From the NCBI RefSeq assembly GCF_000972845.2, contig NC_040028.1, positions 14,010,871 to 14,074,870 of the forward strand: a stretch of DNA of 64,000 nucleotides, in the 5' to 3' direction. The notes beneath the pieces were generated by a model. It was not told the DNA's origin. It was given only the letters and a program-made list of their open reading frames with translations, and made no database searches. Made by a program: the position numbers and the translations under genes. This stretch comes from Larimichthys crocea (Eukaryota > Chordata > Actinopteri > Sciaenidae). Numbering within the stretch: position 1 is the first letter of the stretch; each line of letters begins with the position of its first letter. Below, piece by piece: positions 27,299-40,800 of the stretch.

Positions 27299-27952
27299 AT
27301 ATTGAATTTAATTGTTTCATTTGTCTCTTTGGAAGTATCTGATCAGTTTACATATAAGACACAAAGAGGAAGTACCATCACAGAGCTTGTCAGGCGCAGG
27401 TCACTAGATCCCTTTCACACCATAAGTATAATCTCCTTTAGAAGTTATCCCCACCCTGCAGGGGATTTCGTATCTCCTACCACCTACAGGTGTGCATACA
27501 GTAGACTAGAAAACTATTTCAATGTAGGAAACGATTGTAAACTGAGCATTTACAAAAAGGCAGATGGAGGACAGCTTGAACACATGCAGTGTGATACAGC
27601 AGGATACAGCTCATGTCTTAAATGAATTTTACAGCCAGTCTAAAATAAGCTTATGACCAAATGTGGTTACTCATCCTCTTACTGCTCCTCAGTGTGGACG
27701 GGCTTAGCAAACTGTCTGCTGGCTTTGTGCCCCTTCAAGACCATAGATATATTTGTAATTTATATTAAAGGGTAAGTAGATAGTCCTAATTAAAAAACTA
27801 AAATTAAGATGCTGAATTAAATAGGAACACTTTAACAAGTTAGTGTGCAATGCACAGTTTGCTGCCTTATACAGCTGTGTAACGTGCATATATTAAATCT
27901 TGTAAACACCCTTAAAATAAAGTCAGATGATTAAATTCATGGTGATGTCTTA

Positions 27953-28100
27953 GGGGAACCTTTTCGGTTCTGCAATTGTGCCTTGAAGAAATCTTTTTTA
28001 TTTATTTTTTTGCATTGATTTATGCAGTTATGTTTTTTTTTAAAAAGGTTCTTAAGCATGAAAAGGTTCTCCAAAGAACTCATCAAGAACCAGTTTGTCC
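27953..28100. repeat. Possible decayed repeat with GAACC/GGTTC motifs
   Basis: GGGAACCTTTTCGGTTC at the left and repeated AAAGGTTCT, GTTCTC and AAGAACC motifs at the right resemble the GGTTCTTT/AAAGAACC phrases of common fish DNA-transposon remnants. The borders are not sharp, so this is a weak call. Confidence 0.3.
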
Positions 28101-28231
28101 AGTATATACTGGAAACTTGCACACAATACAGTACACACTGCATGCTTCACCATTTAAATGCAATTATTTCTATATAAATAATTTCATGTTCTTATTTTAT
28201 CATCTTTTCCTTTTATATTTGCTTTTTTAAT

Positions 28232-28241
28232 CTATTTATAG
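28232..28241 (+). promoter_or_regulatory. Perfect MEF2 consensus site
   Basis: CTATTTATAG is an exact match to the MEF2 consensus YTA(A/T)4TAR. It lies between xirp2 and the promoter-like segment at 28.4 kb. XIN family genes are known MEF2 targets, but an exact 10-mer also occurs by chance in AT-rich DNA (others are at 51,874 and 55,629). Confidence 0.35.
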
Positions 28242-28409
28242 TGGATATATGATATATGTTTGGAGCCACTACTCTCTGTGGATGCCTGGGTAGTCTCAGA
28301 CCTTAATGTGTCTGCTGTGAAAACAGTTTGCAGGAGTTGACTGGAAATTCTCCCACAGCGTCAATCTACCTTGCTACTACAGGCTGCGTGCAATCCTCGT
28401 TTTCTCCCT

Positions 28410-28490
28410 TTGTGCTGATTGGTAGGTAGTCTATCGGATTACACTCTGATTGGTCGGCTCTTTGCTCGTCAGGCGTCACGTCAGCTTATT
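28410..28490 (+). promoter_or_regulatory. Promoter-like segment: two CCAAT boxes and CRE half-sites
   Basis: Inverted CCAAT boxes (GATTGG) at 28417-28422 and 28448-28453, 31 bp apart, then two abutting CRE half-sites (CGTCA CGTCA) at 28474-28483. This cluster is richer in CpG than its surroundings. It precedes a possible short exon ending at 28609. The spacing fits a TATA-less vertebrate promoter; activity is inferred. Confidence 0.45.
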
Positions 28491-28499
28491 GCCTTACCA

Positions 28500-28609
28500 T
28501 CATGTTTCCCCTCACCTAGTCGAAATAACAGTGCTGTTAGGATGCTGGAGCAAAGCAGGAGCGTATCATCAGGACCGCAAGTCTGAGTGGGATGGAGACA
28601 CTGAGTGAG
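28500..28609 (+). other. Possible noncoding first exon of a downstream gene
   Basis: Follows the CCAAT/CRE cluster and ends with ACTGAGTGAG|GTAGGC, a usable splice donor. It has no recognisable protein. In mammals the same-strand neighbour after XIRP2 is B3GALT1, whose coding exon sits far downstream of noncoding 5' exons (from memory), so this could be its first exon. No B3GALT1 coding exon is present in the window, so the assignment is speculative. The 5' border is a guess. Confidence 0.25.
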
Positions 28610-30716
28610 GTAGGCACAACAACAAGGACGTCTTTCCCACCCGACATGGCGTGTGCAGTGTTGAGCTTCTCTTATTCTGCAGGCTGCACTGCGGGAATGA
28701 TGCATCTACTTTTTTAGGGTTTTTTTCTGCAATGTTTGTGGATTCTTCTATCCGCAGATTAAAAAAAAAAAAATCTGTCCTTTCTTATTTCCCTGCGCTC
28801 ATCCGCAGGTTTTTATTTATTTATTATTTTTTATCTTTGGGTGTCCCGAGTATTGAGGAGCTCTGATCTCAGCCTCACAGCTGCAGCTGTACCCGTCTGG
28901 GTGTTCAGTGATGCAGCTACTTTGGCTCAAGCTCCACACTGATCTCAGTCCTGTTTGACAAGGGCCGTAACCTCTGCACTTAAAAATGCGTAGGTTGTCC
29001 AGGACAGAGGGAGATGCATGTGGCCAAGTTACACATAGCAGCCTACCGAACTTTAAACATATATATTTATTAATTTTGTCTGTAAATGTAAGATGTTTGA
29101 CCTGAGAGTGAAACATTCAGTCATGGATTAATTATAAATGCTTTGCTCAATAGATGTCAGCTTGTATAACCCTTCACTTTGTAAAGAAATCTTAATTTTT
29201 TATTTATTTATTATAGGTCAATAAAGAATGATGCTCAGGGAGTCAGACTTGGTTGGATGTTGGTAGGAGACGTGAAAGCTCTGATGTTTTCTACACACGC
29301 CAGGGTCTCATAAAATCAATAGTGATGTTGTAGGTTAACGAAGTTCTGATTAATCATAGAAGATGTGAGAATATGTTTTTTCCTTTTTTTTATTAATTAG
29401 GCATGAACATAAAAAAGAAGTCTTTAAGAAAAGTAATTATAACCCCAGTTTGTCATGTCATTAATTTGATTAATTAAACTTTACATCACTTATTAGTTAT
29501 TATTAGTTTTTGACTCCAGCCATTCTTCTTTGGAGTTTGTGAGATGTCACTTGTGCAGGAGACGATGTAATGAAAATAATCAGAGTATGTTTAAAAGTAC
29601 AAAAAAAAATGTGAGCGAGCTCTCTGGAGGAGCTGTGTTTCTTCTTGCTGCCATTACTGGGACATTTCAGATCATTATGTGGATCAAATGCTAATGCTTT
29701 CTCTTCCTCATTCAACCACATGATGGTTTCAATTACATGTCCATCTGCTGGTACAGTAAGTAGCACTCTGTGCCAGACTGCCTGAGTGTCTAGAAGCATC
29801 TTTTTCATAGTTGATTTTGTTTTTTGCTGCAGCGCTTGTGCTCATACTATAACTCCATGTCTGTGTCTGTGCCCTGCTTAGTGTGACTGCTTTCACTAAT
29901 CACATTTCGGCAAGGTGTAATTAGTCTAGGGAGTCTGTAGCCTTAATCCCTGGTTTAAGTGGACTGCGTCTTTGCTTAGTCAGTGTTACTTCTCCTGTTA
30001 CACCGGGCTTACAGGCAGCATTTGTTAAGATGTCTATCAGTGTATTTTTGTATTTAAATGAATGATTACCACTTAAGGTCTGTGTGGAGCAAATAAAGGA
30101 GAAAAAGTTAGAATTTTATCTGATATAGTTGATTTAGAAACATTATTTTTTAATGTATTTGCATAATGTTTCTTGGGTCTATGATGGTTATTGTCATGTC
30201 AAGACAATAGCACAGTATTTACTTGGCCAAAACAGCTATGTCTATAGCCTTGCCAATAATAGGCTGACATCCGCACAGCTTCTTTTCTTGCTGTATTTCT
30301 GCCAGCTCGTTCTCTTCTCAGAAAGCACAGCTTGACACATTCTTTACTGAGAAATGTGTAACGTCTCCTGACCTATTTGGGAACGGGCAGAAGGCCAGTA
30401 CAACTTCGATAGAACTTAACCTCTCCTCCTTCTCTCTCACACACACACATAATGCAGCCTTTTCCCTGGCAGCTTCACAATAAATAATTAGAGCAGAAAT
30501 CCATGGGAAACAACTAGGATTACATATTTATAATGCTAAAACTTCACTTGCCCCTTCCTTAAAACTAAAGTCAAATATGTTTAGAGCACTTTTGTTGTGT
30601 GAGCTGTGAAGGGCACGGTAGCTGCTAGGAGGCAAACAGCCAAAATATGTCCACATAGACACAAAACCTGCTGTTTAGTCAATTTAGTGCATGAAAATGA
30701 AAATATTAGGATGCAT

Positions 30717-30760
30717 TAGGGCTGCAACTCATGATTATTTTCAGTATTTGTGCAACTCTA
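30717..30760. mobile_element. Decayed hAT-like miniature fragment
   Basis: Begins TAGGGCTGCAACTCATGATT and ends GTGCAACTCTA. Its ends are imperfect inverted repeats of the TAGGGCTGC type seen at the cleaner element at 62,566. No matching target duplication flanks it. Confidence 0.35.
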
Positions 30761-33121
30761 ACAAGTGCAATGAAACTTACATAACAGAGTGAAGGAGATG
30801 TCAGTAAAACCTAGTCTGTACACGTCCCTATAGTTTTGATAAAAGGTCCAATCCACCATAAATAACACCAATAATACATGTGTGATTGTACTGAACCCAT
30901 AGCTGCTCGATTCATCATTCACTTACGAGATGCTCTTGCAGGCAAGTTGATTTGTTGAGTGCAGCTCCTGCTTGGCTGCCGTGTAGTGCGTTCCTCATAA
31001 ATTCAACAACTTTTGTTGTGCATGTTGAAATGTTATGCAAATGTTATGCATTTATTCATTGTGCATATATAACTTTACTGTATGTATTCCCTGTGAGGTA
31101 TAGGTGACCAGGAATGAACTTGCTTATTTAAATGAAGAGACATGCAGCAACCTTAGGATGTTTGTTTTGCCAATGGCAGTCATTCGTGCATGCAACAGTG
31201 ATTAGAATATGTATCTCCTGTGATACAATATTGATCTTCAGGTATCACTATTGTGATATTGTCCATTGCATTACTGAGGGAGACATGTTTCCTTCTTTTT
31301 GTTCCTGTGTTTCACTCTGTAATGCTCCGTTTATAGCTGTCTGACAGTGTTCAGATTGTTTGCACTTTAGGGCACTCTCATAGTCTATAAATCTCTTTAA
31401 GACTAAAAACCTTTTATAATACTGTTAAAAGCTACAGTACTCCACCTTTACCTTTTTAGTAGTATATTTTCCTCTTCTAAGTTTGACAGGCATCACAATG
31501 TGTTGTCTATTATTTTCTCGCAAAATATCACATTACAGTATCGTCCAGGTTGTAATGCTCTTGTATTCTATAAATCCCTGCCCTAGTGTACAGTGAGCGG
31601 CACTGGAGAATAAAAATCAAGCATTAGTAGTGCCCTCAGGATGTCACGATTCATGTGCTATACATTAAGAATATTCTCGCTTGGCATCTATGATTTTGTT
31701 TTTCACAGCCTGCTGTATTTTCAATACTGTAACATGTTTTTACAGTTTAAAACTAACAAAATATTCAGTTTATTACCAGATGAGACAATGAAAAGCAGCT
31801 TCCTGCTGCAGTTGTGAGGCAAGAACTATGTAATGTTTGGCACGCTTAATTGATTATCTTAATAGGTCATTAATTGTCAGTCAAAAATGTATTAATTAGC
31901 TAATCCTTTCAGCTCAAATCTACATTTACAAATAGTAGTGGAGTGTAGGGGCAACATTATCAGTGATCAGACACATGTTGTTGTTGTTCTGATGATCAGA
32001 TAGAGCAGGCTGCTGTGGAAAAAGAGAGCAGTGAGAGGTCCACAAAGAGTTTGATTTAAGGTAGTATTGGATTTTTAGGATGGACGGATGAAGGTGCAAG
32101 AGTAGAGAGGAGGTTTCTTGACAAATAATGAGGTTAGGGTCTGATAGGTGACCAGAACTGGATGCTCCTGAGCCAAAGTAAACTTGTACAAAGTAAAAGA
32201 TAAAACTGATATATTTGCAGTTTTTGCTCATATTAAAATGTATTATCAAATATTTAAATGTTGTTTACTACAAGCTTCTTGCACTTACACTGAGAAACAG
32301 CTTAAGAGATTTTCCTCGTGGGATAATAACCAAAATGGTTCAGAAGTGATGATTAGACCCCGTTTGCCTTAAATTATCTTTTTGAAGAGCCCCAGGCGAT
32401 TGCAGCCTCTATCCCACTTCCTTCTTCACGGGACCCAATTAAACATGCTTTCCTGTAACAAAACATTTTTGATTTCTCTGCTGCTACGAACTTGTCGAAG
32501 TTGTCTGAATCGTATTATAATGACACTTTGAGATTTCCTTTTTGTGTTTCCATAGTGAAATTGTGATATATTCAGCTTTTGCTACCAACGCTTGTTTAAT
32601 TTGCTCGAGGAATATAGCAGCTATTTTCACCCAAAGTTCATTGTGAGAGTTCTGCACAGAGCACATCAGAACAATTATATCATTAAAACACAGCAAAAGC
32701 TTTAAAATACACCCAAACTGTGGCCTCTTTCATATTTAAATATTCAACTTAACTGTTAAATGTTCTTTTCTCTGTTCTTTTCTCTGCAGCAGTTTCATTT
32801 CCTGCATTAAAATTTGAGCATTGTCGCATATTTTTGGTGTACTGTTAGTGCGTGTATCCAAATATGTTCCCAGCTTTAATCACCGCGATCCTCCCACGCA
32901 CATTATACTGTAATTACTTTTTGTATTGTGCCTCTGGAGCGGCCTCGCAGCTGTAGGTTTTTTCTCATTAATGAGATCCTTCTGAATTGTCTAAAATGTT
33001 ACATAAATTAGGTTAGAAACGCCACAGTCTTAAATGCATTTCTGCACACAACAAAAAAAAAAGGTTTACATTTTATGAATAGATATTAAATTATTCTCTC
33101 TTTGCAGTTTTAAAGAAGAAG

Positions 33122-33159
33122 ACTTGAATATTGGCTTGGTAATGAGCCAATATTTAAGT
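33122..33159. repeat. Short hairpin, 15 bp arms
   Basis: ACTTGAATATTGGCT (33122-33136) and AGCCAATATTTAAGT (33145-33159) are inverted repeats with one mismatch that would be a G-U pair in RNA; the loop is 8 bases. Confidence 0.8.
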
Positions 33160-34643
33160 TAATTGGCAATTTCGTGCTATCCATATCTTGTCATAGTTGT
33201 CTTCTTAAGCATACTGCAGTTATTGACTGATTTGTAGACAAGTCAGTGTGAAAAAAAACATGACTACCCAGAGTGATGTGCAGCATTAATCTCTATTCCA
33301 TCTGTTTCATGGGTACAAATAGTGCATGTGAAGAAATGCATTTTACTTGAAGGCACTGAAGAGCAATTCCAGCCCATGACTGGTTTCTAGCTACCTTATT
33401 AGAGGCATGAGTCTGAACCGGGGCCTGTTGAAGTTTAACTTGATTTCCCCAGTGACCAGCAGACTAAACCATTTTTATTGCTGTGACAAAAAGGGCCCTG
33501 GACAAGTTGTGCAGGAGCCATGAGCCTCATACGGCACAGCAGATTTAACTCCTGATGGGAGCCAGCATCTTGACAGACAACAGTGTCTTCCGACTAGATA
33601 ATGCTGACAATAACACCTGCATGGGTAAAAACATTCTCTTTGACTAATTCTGGGCGTGTAGTATTTGTAGTGTTATCTGTAAAGGTTTAAAGTCTGACCA
33701 CCAGCATGAGTTCGGCAGAATGTGAGACCGACTCAGGCACTTCTGATGAACTATGAGAGTGTCTCTAATTCTCCTTGATAAAGCGACAATAAATACTACA
33801 GCATACGACATCAGAGGCTCCTGAACACTTTCTTTCCTCCTGACCTCACCATTGACCTTTGATTGCAGCAATTTCTCCACACCAATGCCTTTTAAAGAAA
33901 ATAATCTAACGCTATCTGGTAATACTAATACTAATTCTAAGAACATTACTGTTGTAAAATAATATTATTTTCTATGTGAGTGGACATTAAATCAATGCTA
34001 ATGCTTTTCCCCTCTGCTGCTATTTTTGTCTCATAGAACTTGCTTATGTATTTTTCCAGTCTACCATAGTCTGCGGTAACTGAGCTGTTGTAATCCTTTA
34101 ACATACATGCTCTCTGACTGGCAGTCTGCCTCAGTCAACCGAGCAACTTAATAGTCTTTAACAGTCTCTGAGCTCAGCCAAAAATCTGATTTATTTTCCT
34201 CACACTTCTACGATTCTGAATGCCTCGAAAACCGACGTGTACATTCAGAAGTAACAAATTGCTCTCATTGGGAGGAAAATGGGCAGATGCAAAAATCTAT
34301 GCAGAAATAGCAAAAAATATTTCTCCATTTAGACACAGACAATGTGAAAGGACCATTGAAGGTACTGAGAATTGTCTGAATGTAATGTTACAGAGCTCTT
34401 CTGATGCTCTCATACTGAAACATCTTTCTGTGAAGCCCAGCATCTTAGAAATTATGTATATCGGCATATTGGATGATTTGGATGCATCCTGCCATAGACC
34501 AACAATTAACATAACAAGTCACATAAACTCACCACAACCACAATCTCTCCTTAACCTGAGCGTTTTAGTTGCCTAACCCTTAGATCCCCTTAGTCAGGAC
34601 AAATTCCTCCACTCAAAAATGTGTTCATTCATTTGCTTATTCC

Positions 34644-34850
34644 ACTTGGATGTTTGACCCTCACCGTACACGATGCATGTCCAGAATTTTAAACTAAGGC
34701 AGTATTTAACATTCATCTGCCAAAGGAGAGAAAGTTCCTCTGCGCTCCCCTTCAATCTCAGTTCGTATTAGCAGGATTTTGTGACTTTACAACTAGTTTT
34801 AAAGCCAGTCGTGGTCCAATATGCAACTTACACAAGTGTAATGTTGTGAG
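34644..34850 (+). repeat. Dispersed repeat, copy 1 (mate at 63.5 kb)
   Basis: Clear similarity in the same orientation to 63,474-63,690. Shared blocks are CTTGGATGTTTGACC, GATGCATGT, CTCCCCTT, AGCAGGATTTTGT, AACTAGTTT and ACACAAGTGT in the same order and near-equal spacing. The family is not named. It has no coding potential. Confidence 0.75.
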
Positions 34851-37800
34851 TTGATAATCACACACATTTATACAAACACAAGCCTTAATTATTTTGGAGG
34901 GACGCCACTCCAAAGAAGTAGAACCACTGGTTTAGAGAGCTATAAAGGCAAAATGCTTTCTGGTGCAGTATAAGATTTGTTAAATCATGGAGTAAATTAG
35001 CTCTCTGGAACAACCAGTCCCTCTGGAGCTCAGTCTCCTCATTGAAACTCCCACTTAAGTCCCCAGTGCTGTGGACACTCTCATGGCTCATGCAGTCCAC
35101 AGCTGAATATGCAGTATGGTACACCTGTGTCCAAATCAGCCAGTTAAACATTTTCACTCATTTCACCCGTCCCAATCCGACTTGATTTGATTCATCCTCA
35201 TTCATTTTATTTTTACAGTGCAGAATAATACCCACATGAAAGATCACAAGCATGTTTTCTAGTGCCAGCATGTTTATTCTGTTAATCGACTCATCATTTA
35301 TTCATTAACTGAAAAAATAAAATAAAGAAATGTTGGCTTGTGCCAGAATCTTAAATGTGAGGATATACCAAAATACTTAACACTTCAGATTATGTAACCA
35401 AGATGATTTAACACACCAGCTATTCGTTAACTATTCTCAATGTATGAGGTGAAAAATTGCTGTCTCATTCATTCAAGAAATGTAACAGAAAAATTCTATA
35501 TTTACAATTACAGTTTTTCCCAAATAGTAAATGTTCACAAATTGTTATTTTGTTAAGTCAGACAGGCTTGGATAACAGCCTGGCACATAACTTTGGAGCT
35601 CTACACAGAAAACTGCAGTTTAAACACACTCACATTCATTTATGTCTTTGCTGCTGTTATTCAGAATATGTCTAACACGTGTTGTCCTGTTTTGGGTCAC
35701 AGACAGTTTTATGACCTGCAGGTATTTGAGCCTCCGCCTGATGCAGATGCTATGCATAAGATCGATGATATAATGATATAATGATCTTTTAACATTTTTT
35801 ATTGCTTCAATAAAGTCAGTAAATGTGCCACTTAACTCGGGTGATTGCCAGCGAGACGTTACGAGCTAAGTTACACAATGCAGGACTGACGCATGAGGTA
35901 CAAGACAAAAGCAAGATCTCATGCATAAACGCAGACACACTAATATGAGCAACAACAGCATTATAATGTTGTAAGCATTGACGGAGAACATGGTATGTTA
36001 GTTACGATATTATTGTTAATTTGAGGTACATCCACGAGTGGAATAAAACAAAATGATCCAGTCTGAGAAGTCCATCAGGCACAGAGAGTTCAGAGGGACA
36101 AAGATCTCTTTGTCTTGTTCTTGGCCTCATGTCAAGTAGTATTTGTGTCGTTAAAACATGCATTGAAAAACAGAAAGCTGCTGCCTCGCTGTATACATAT
36201 TTATATCTGTGTCTTCTAGAGTCGAAAAGGCAAGTAGACAAAACAAAGGTCCGTCAGGGAGAGAAGATGCATTTTCTACAAGCTGAAGACTCATTTTCTT
36301 TGTGTGCATGTGTGGCAGTGTGCTGCTGTGGTTCAATGCTTATAATGACATTAGTGTCAAAATGTATTGAGCCCGTCCTCAGTGCTGTAACCAGAGCAAG
36401 TCAGAGATGTCCACTGAATCCCTTTCACTTGATCCAGGGCAGTTACCACAGAAGGTATGAGGAGATGCTTGTGATCTCAGTGCCATTCCTCTCTCTCTCT
36501 TTCTCTCTCTAAGGGGCACTGAGCAACGGGACAGCCCGTGAAGGTGACACTGTACCAGCACCTTGCACAAAGCAATGCACAGACTGGAATTGATATTCCT
36601 CAAAATCCCTAGCCAATTACTGAAGTGAAACCTTGGTGGTGGCTGCAGAAAATGTATCAGGCAAAGCTCAGGAGGATGACAAGTACTTCAGTAGTGCAGC
36701 GTACAGTATGATGTGATTTAACATCAATTCTGACTTGTTGTACAAGTGAACGAGTGTCCTGAATCTGTATGTCCTAAAGCAGTGGAGCTGTCACTGCAAT
36801 GGCTGCTTGAAAAAAATAAGTTTTTAGTTGAAACATGAGTTAAATAGAAACATTTTAGCCGAAGGAGTCGAGGAAGCTCAACCATTCGATCATCCCCTGA
36901 AGCATTTCTTGAGCACTTTTTCACTTGTTATTCTGCCATGCCGCTGGAAAGCTCCAGGGAAGTTAGCACTGCATTCTTTTTCTTTATGCTTCATAAAAAC
37001 GTATTCACTTAGTAGATTATGCAGTTTTTCTTTTTTATAAAATGTGATCATTAACCGGACAATTTGCTTTTGGGCAGTTATTCTCCCCGCGAGGAGAGAA
37101 AAGGTCAGCTTCTCTGCAGCTTGATAGGCAACATCTGTTCAGCGATATTAAAGGAAGGAGATCAGAGACCAGGTTCTTTGTCTCTCTCTCAAAGAGGGAA
37201 GAGGTCTCGAGTTGGATTCGCTTTAATGAGAAAACGTGATTTGTTTGAGGCGGATGCAGAAGTTGTAGTGCCGTGTGTCTGAGGAAACTGAACTAAACGA
37301 GACCATTTGATGGAAACTAGTATCTTGCTTATTTTCTTCATGGTGGCGTAACAAACCAGCCAGCTATTAATTGTTTCAATTAATGATGATAAAGAAACAC
37401 AAAAGCACTGAACAAGATTTTACAAGAGCCGATGGTGGTGTCTGACAGAGGAAGATGAATGCACATGGTTTGGTTGGTCTATTTGCAGTAATATCAGCAC
37501 AAGATTAAAGACACTGTTCTGAAGGCTGCTGAAAGCTGAATTGGGGTAATATTTACCAGGAATGGATGGGAGAATCTGAGACAGAGGGACATTTTTCTCT
37601 AGCTTAAGGGAGCTCTAGCCAAATGAAAATATCTTTTGTAAACAAGATTTTCTTTTTTTTGTCAAATCTAGCTGCAGCTATTGTGGGGCCTGATTGCCTG
37701 ACCAGCCTCGGGTGTTGTATAAAAAGCCGTTCCTACAGGCAAGTCATTTACCGTAGGCAGCAGAAAGATAACTTTGACAGATCAAAGAATTATTCATTAA

Positions 37801-40800
37801 CATATTCAGCACATCAAAATGTAAAAGAAAAAAAAACATGCATGAGTATAAGGGCGCAGGGGGGAACATTGTTAAAAGCTAGCAGGAAAGCAGGAAAAAC
37901 AAAAAAGTCATGGAAATATTCAACTTCATGTTTCCGTGTCAAGTGTAACAGACTGAATTTTAATAAATGTTTAAACAAATGTACATATAAAAGCATGTGA
38001 TTCATACACAGGAGACACAGCTTCAGTCACAACATAAATAAGATATAACATATGTTAGTTTTTATGATGTGTTCTTTGCTGAGGTAAAATCTCATCTCAC
38101 TTAAAAGCACCGTAGAAGAAGTGTTCCCGTAAAGCAGAGGACGAAACGATGCGGCAGAGCATACGCTTTTATCTCTGCTATTAAATGTATGCTTAGTCAC
38201 TTGGAATTTCTATTTGTTTAGAAATTTTATGCAAGGACAGTTTCATCTCTTGAATAGAGTCATTTCATTGAGAGGGTTTAATTGAAAAAGAGATTCATAG
38301 CAATAATCATCGAGGAGATCCGGTATTTATGCCGCTGTGGCAGGTATATTATATTAATCTGAATGGGTCTCTGTATGATCTTAAAGCATGTGTGTAACAG
38401 ACTGTGTGAGTTTTCATTTCCTTTGTTTATGTGTTGACCGGCATCACACACTAAATCACCAGCTATACCCGTGGTCCCTTATGTAGAGGTCCACGGTTTA
38501 ATTTGAACTTTCTTTGCATTAGCGCACTCGGGGTCAATTTCTATTTCAGTTTCAGTGTCTATTTCCCATGATGAGTTGATCTACAATATAGACCTTTTTG
38601 ACAGTAGCCAGGGTCAACGCATCTATTTCCAATGATACTAATTAGGGTTGTGTTCCATTCATTGCAGCAGAGTCTTTCAGAGCCAGCATGCGCCGCAGCA
38701 GCAACCCGACTCTGTGTCACCTTAATTAGTGTCACTGGAAACACCTGTGTTTACCTACCGTTTCATGTCAAAATGGCTGCTGTTAAAGCGGTCTATTGTA
38801 TGATAAAACACTAAAGACTTAACAATTGTCTATTGTTATCTCAATTAACTCAAGTGAGGACAAAAAAATGTTTCTAAATGTTCTGGTGTGTAACGTTTTC
38901 TGTGTTTGACCTGAAGAAGGAGAAGCTGCGGTCAAAGGTTTGATTTAAAATTGATTTTCAATAAATGGGAAATGTCACACGGTGTAGAGTTACACATGCA
39001 CATGTTTATGTACTTGGATATTGATCTTAGTCCATCTTGCTCATAGACTATTTATGAGAGAGGAAAAAAATCAAAGATGCAGGACACCTAAATCACAGCG
39101 CCCTGTATCCACCAGGCAAATCCCTGCTCTAAAAATGCACTTATTAGGGTGTTATATATTTATATATTTTGTATAAGTAGTTATTATAGCCATAACATAA
39201 TAGCATAGAATACTTTGTAGTAGGTCTAACAAAGGGACCAGTTTGAGGGCGTGTTTGCAGAGCTCGGCTCTAATGAGCACAGCTGTAGGGATAACATGGT
39301 GGAAAGAAAACTGCATTCACCTGCTCCAGCTTCCTCATTAGCATGGCCCTGTCTGCCCATGAGGTTATGGAGTTTTGTTGTGTGATGGCATGAGATCATC
39401 ATGAACCGAGTTTTCAGGCAACGGATGTCCAGGGAAAGAAAGGCAGTGAGGAAATTTAAGCTTTTTCTCTTTAGTTGGAGTGACAGTTGAAATCAACAAC
39501 ATTAAAATACACTTTTAAACGGTGTTATAAACAAGCCAAGAATGGTTAGAAAATATGTTAATAAATTCAAGTTAATTAGCAGGTGTTTACTCGACTGTCA
39601 TTTAATTTAAGCAGCATGGTGCAGTGCTGTTTTTGATATATTGCATTAGCATGTCACAGCACATTTTACCACTTTGTTTGAAGTGAGATGCTGACAGAGT
39701 GAACACGCTGTACATACACAATGTTCCTCGTTGTTTCGTTCCATCTTTTCTTGTGAGCGTCCTCTCACTAATGGTGTCTGACAGGTTGAATGATAAAGGT
39801 TAATCACTCTGTGTCCAAGTGCTCAAAGACCCAAATCCTTTCTGCAGCGCCGTCCTTTGTATTCCAGAAGAGTACCTGCGGCTCCTCGCTTCTCCTCTGT
39901 AATTGCTTTGCAGAAGGGCAACGTTTCAGGACAAAGTATAGATAAAGAATATTTTGTTGTGTTTGTAATGGCCATTAAAGTCTTTTGCTCTCACGGATGT
40001 CAAATAATTTCACAACCTCAGTCAGTAATTTTTCTAATAAGGGCTTCAACTGTTGACTTATTATTATGGATTTTTTTTTTATTATTCACCAATTAATACT
40101 TAGGCTATAAAGTGTCACAAACACAGCTCATTACAAGTTAATAACCCTGAAAGTGATGTTATCAACAAAGCTGCCAAAAACTATTCATAAAAATAAACAT
40201 CAATCAGTCATGAAAATTCATTAATTAACCATCTGTTAATTTAATATTACATTAATAATCAACTAATCATTTCAGCACAACTAAAAGTAATTATTAGCTG
40301 TTATGCATGCCAGCCAAGTTTAGGATCAACTGCACAGAGTGATAGTGTTGCCTTGTGTTGTCTTTCTGAACCTGCAAAGAATCGAGATTGAGAAAGTATA
40401 TTAACCATTCTGTCTGTGTTATTAATGTTGAAAGAGCATAGAGAAGCATTCTGTGAGCAACAATGTTTTTCACCCTTTTTCAAAACGAAGCTAGTAAATG
40501 ATACAGAACCATAAAGAAAGGCTGAAATCTACTAAAGCAAACACTAAATATGTCTCTCTAGACCCAAGTTCGTTACACACAGAGAAGTTAAAATCCCCGT
40601 TGTTTAGTGCAATCAATCATATACACTGCGCAGAGCTCCGAACATTTATGAAATGTGTCTCTGCTGCTCGCATTATGTGCTGTGTGATACAACCGATCAT
40701 TCCTCTGTTGGATTTTATTACTATCATATTGAGTCTGTCATGAGAACCTTTTTTTAGCACATACTGCAATAGAGTTGGAGATCATGAATCGCCTCCTTCA

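Larger units (their letters stand above)
26039..27310 (+). other. xirp2: Probable xirp2 3'UTR
   Basis: Noncoding stretch after the LIM-isoform stop. It contains a (TAAG)n microsatellite at 26292-26310 and poly(A) signals AATAAA at 26770-26775 and 27293-27298. The true 3' end is not determined. Confidence 0.5.
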
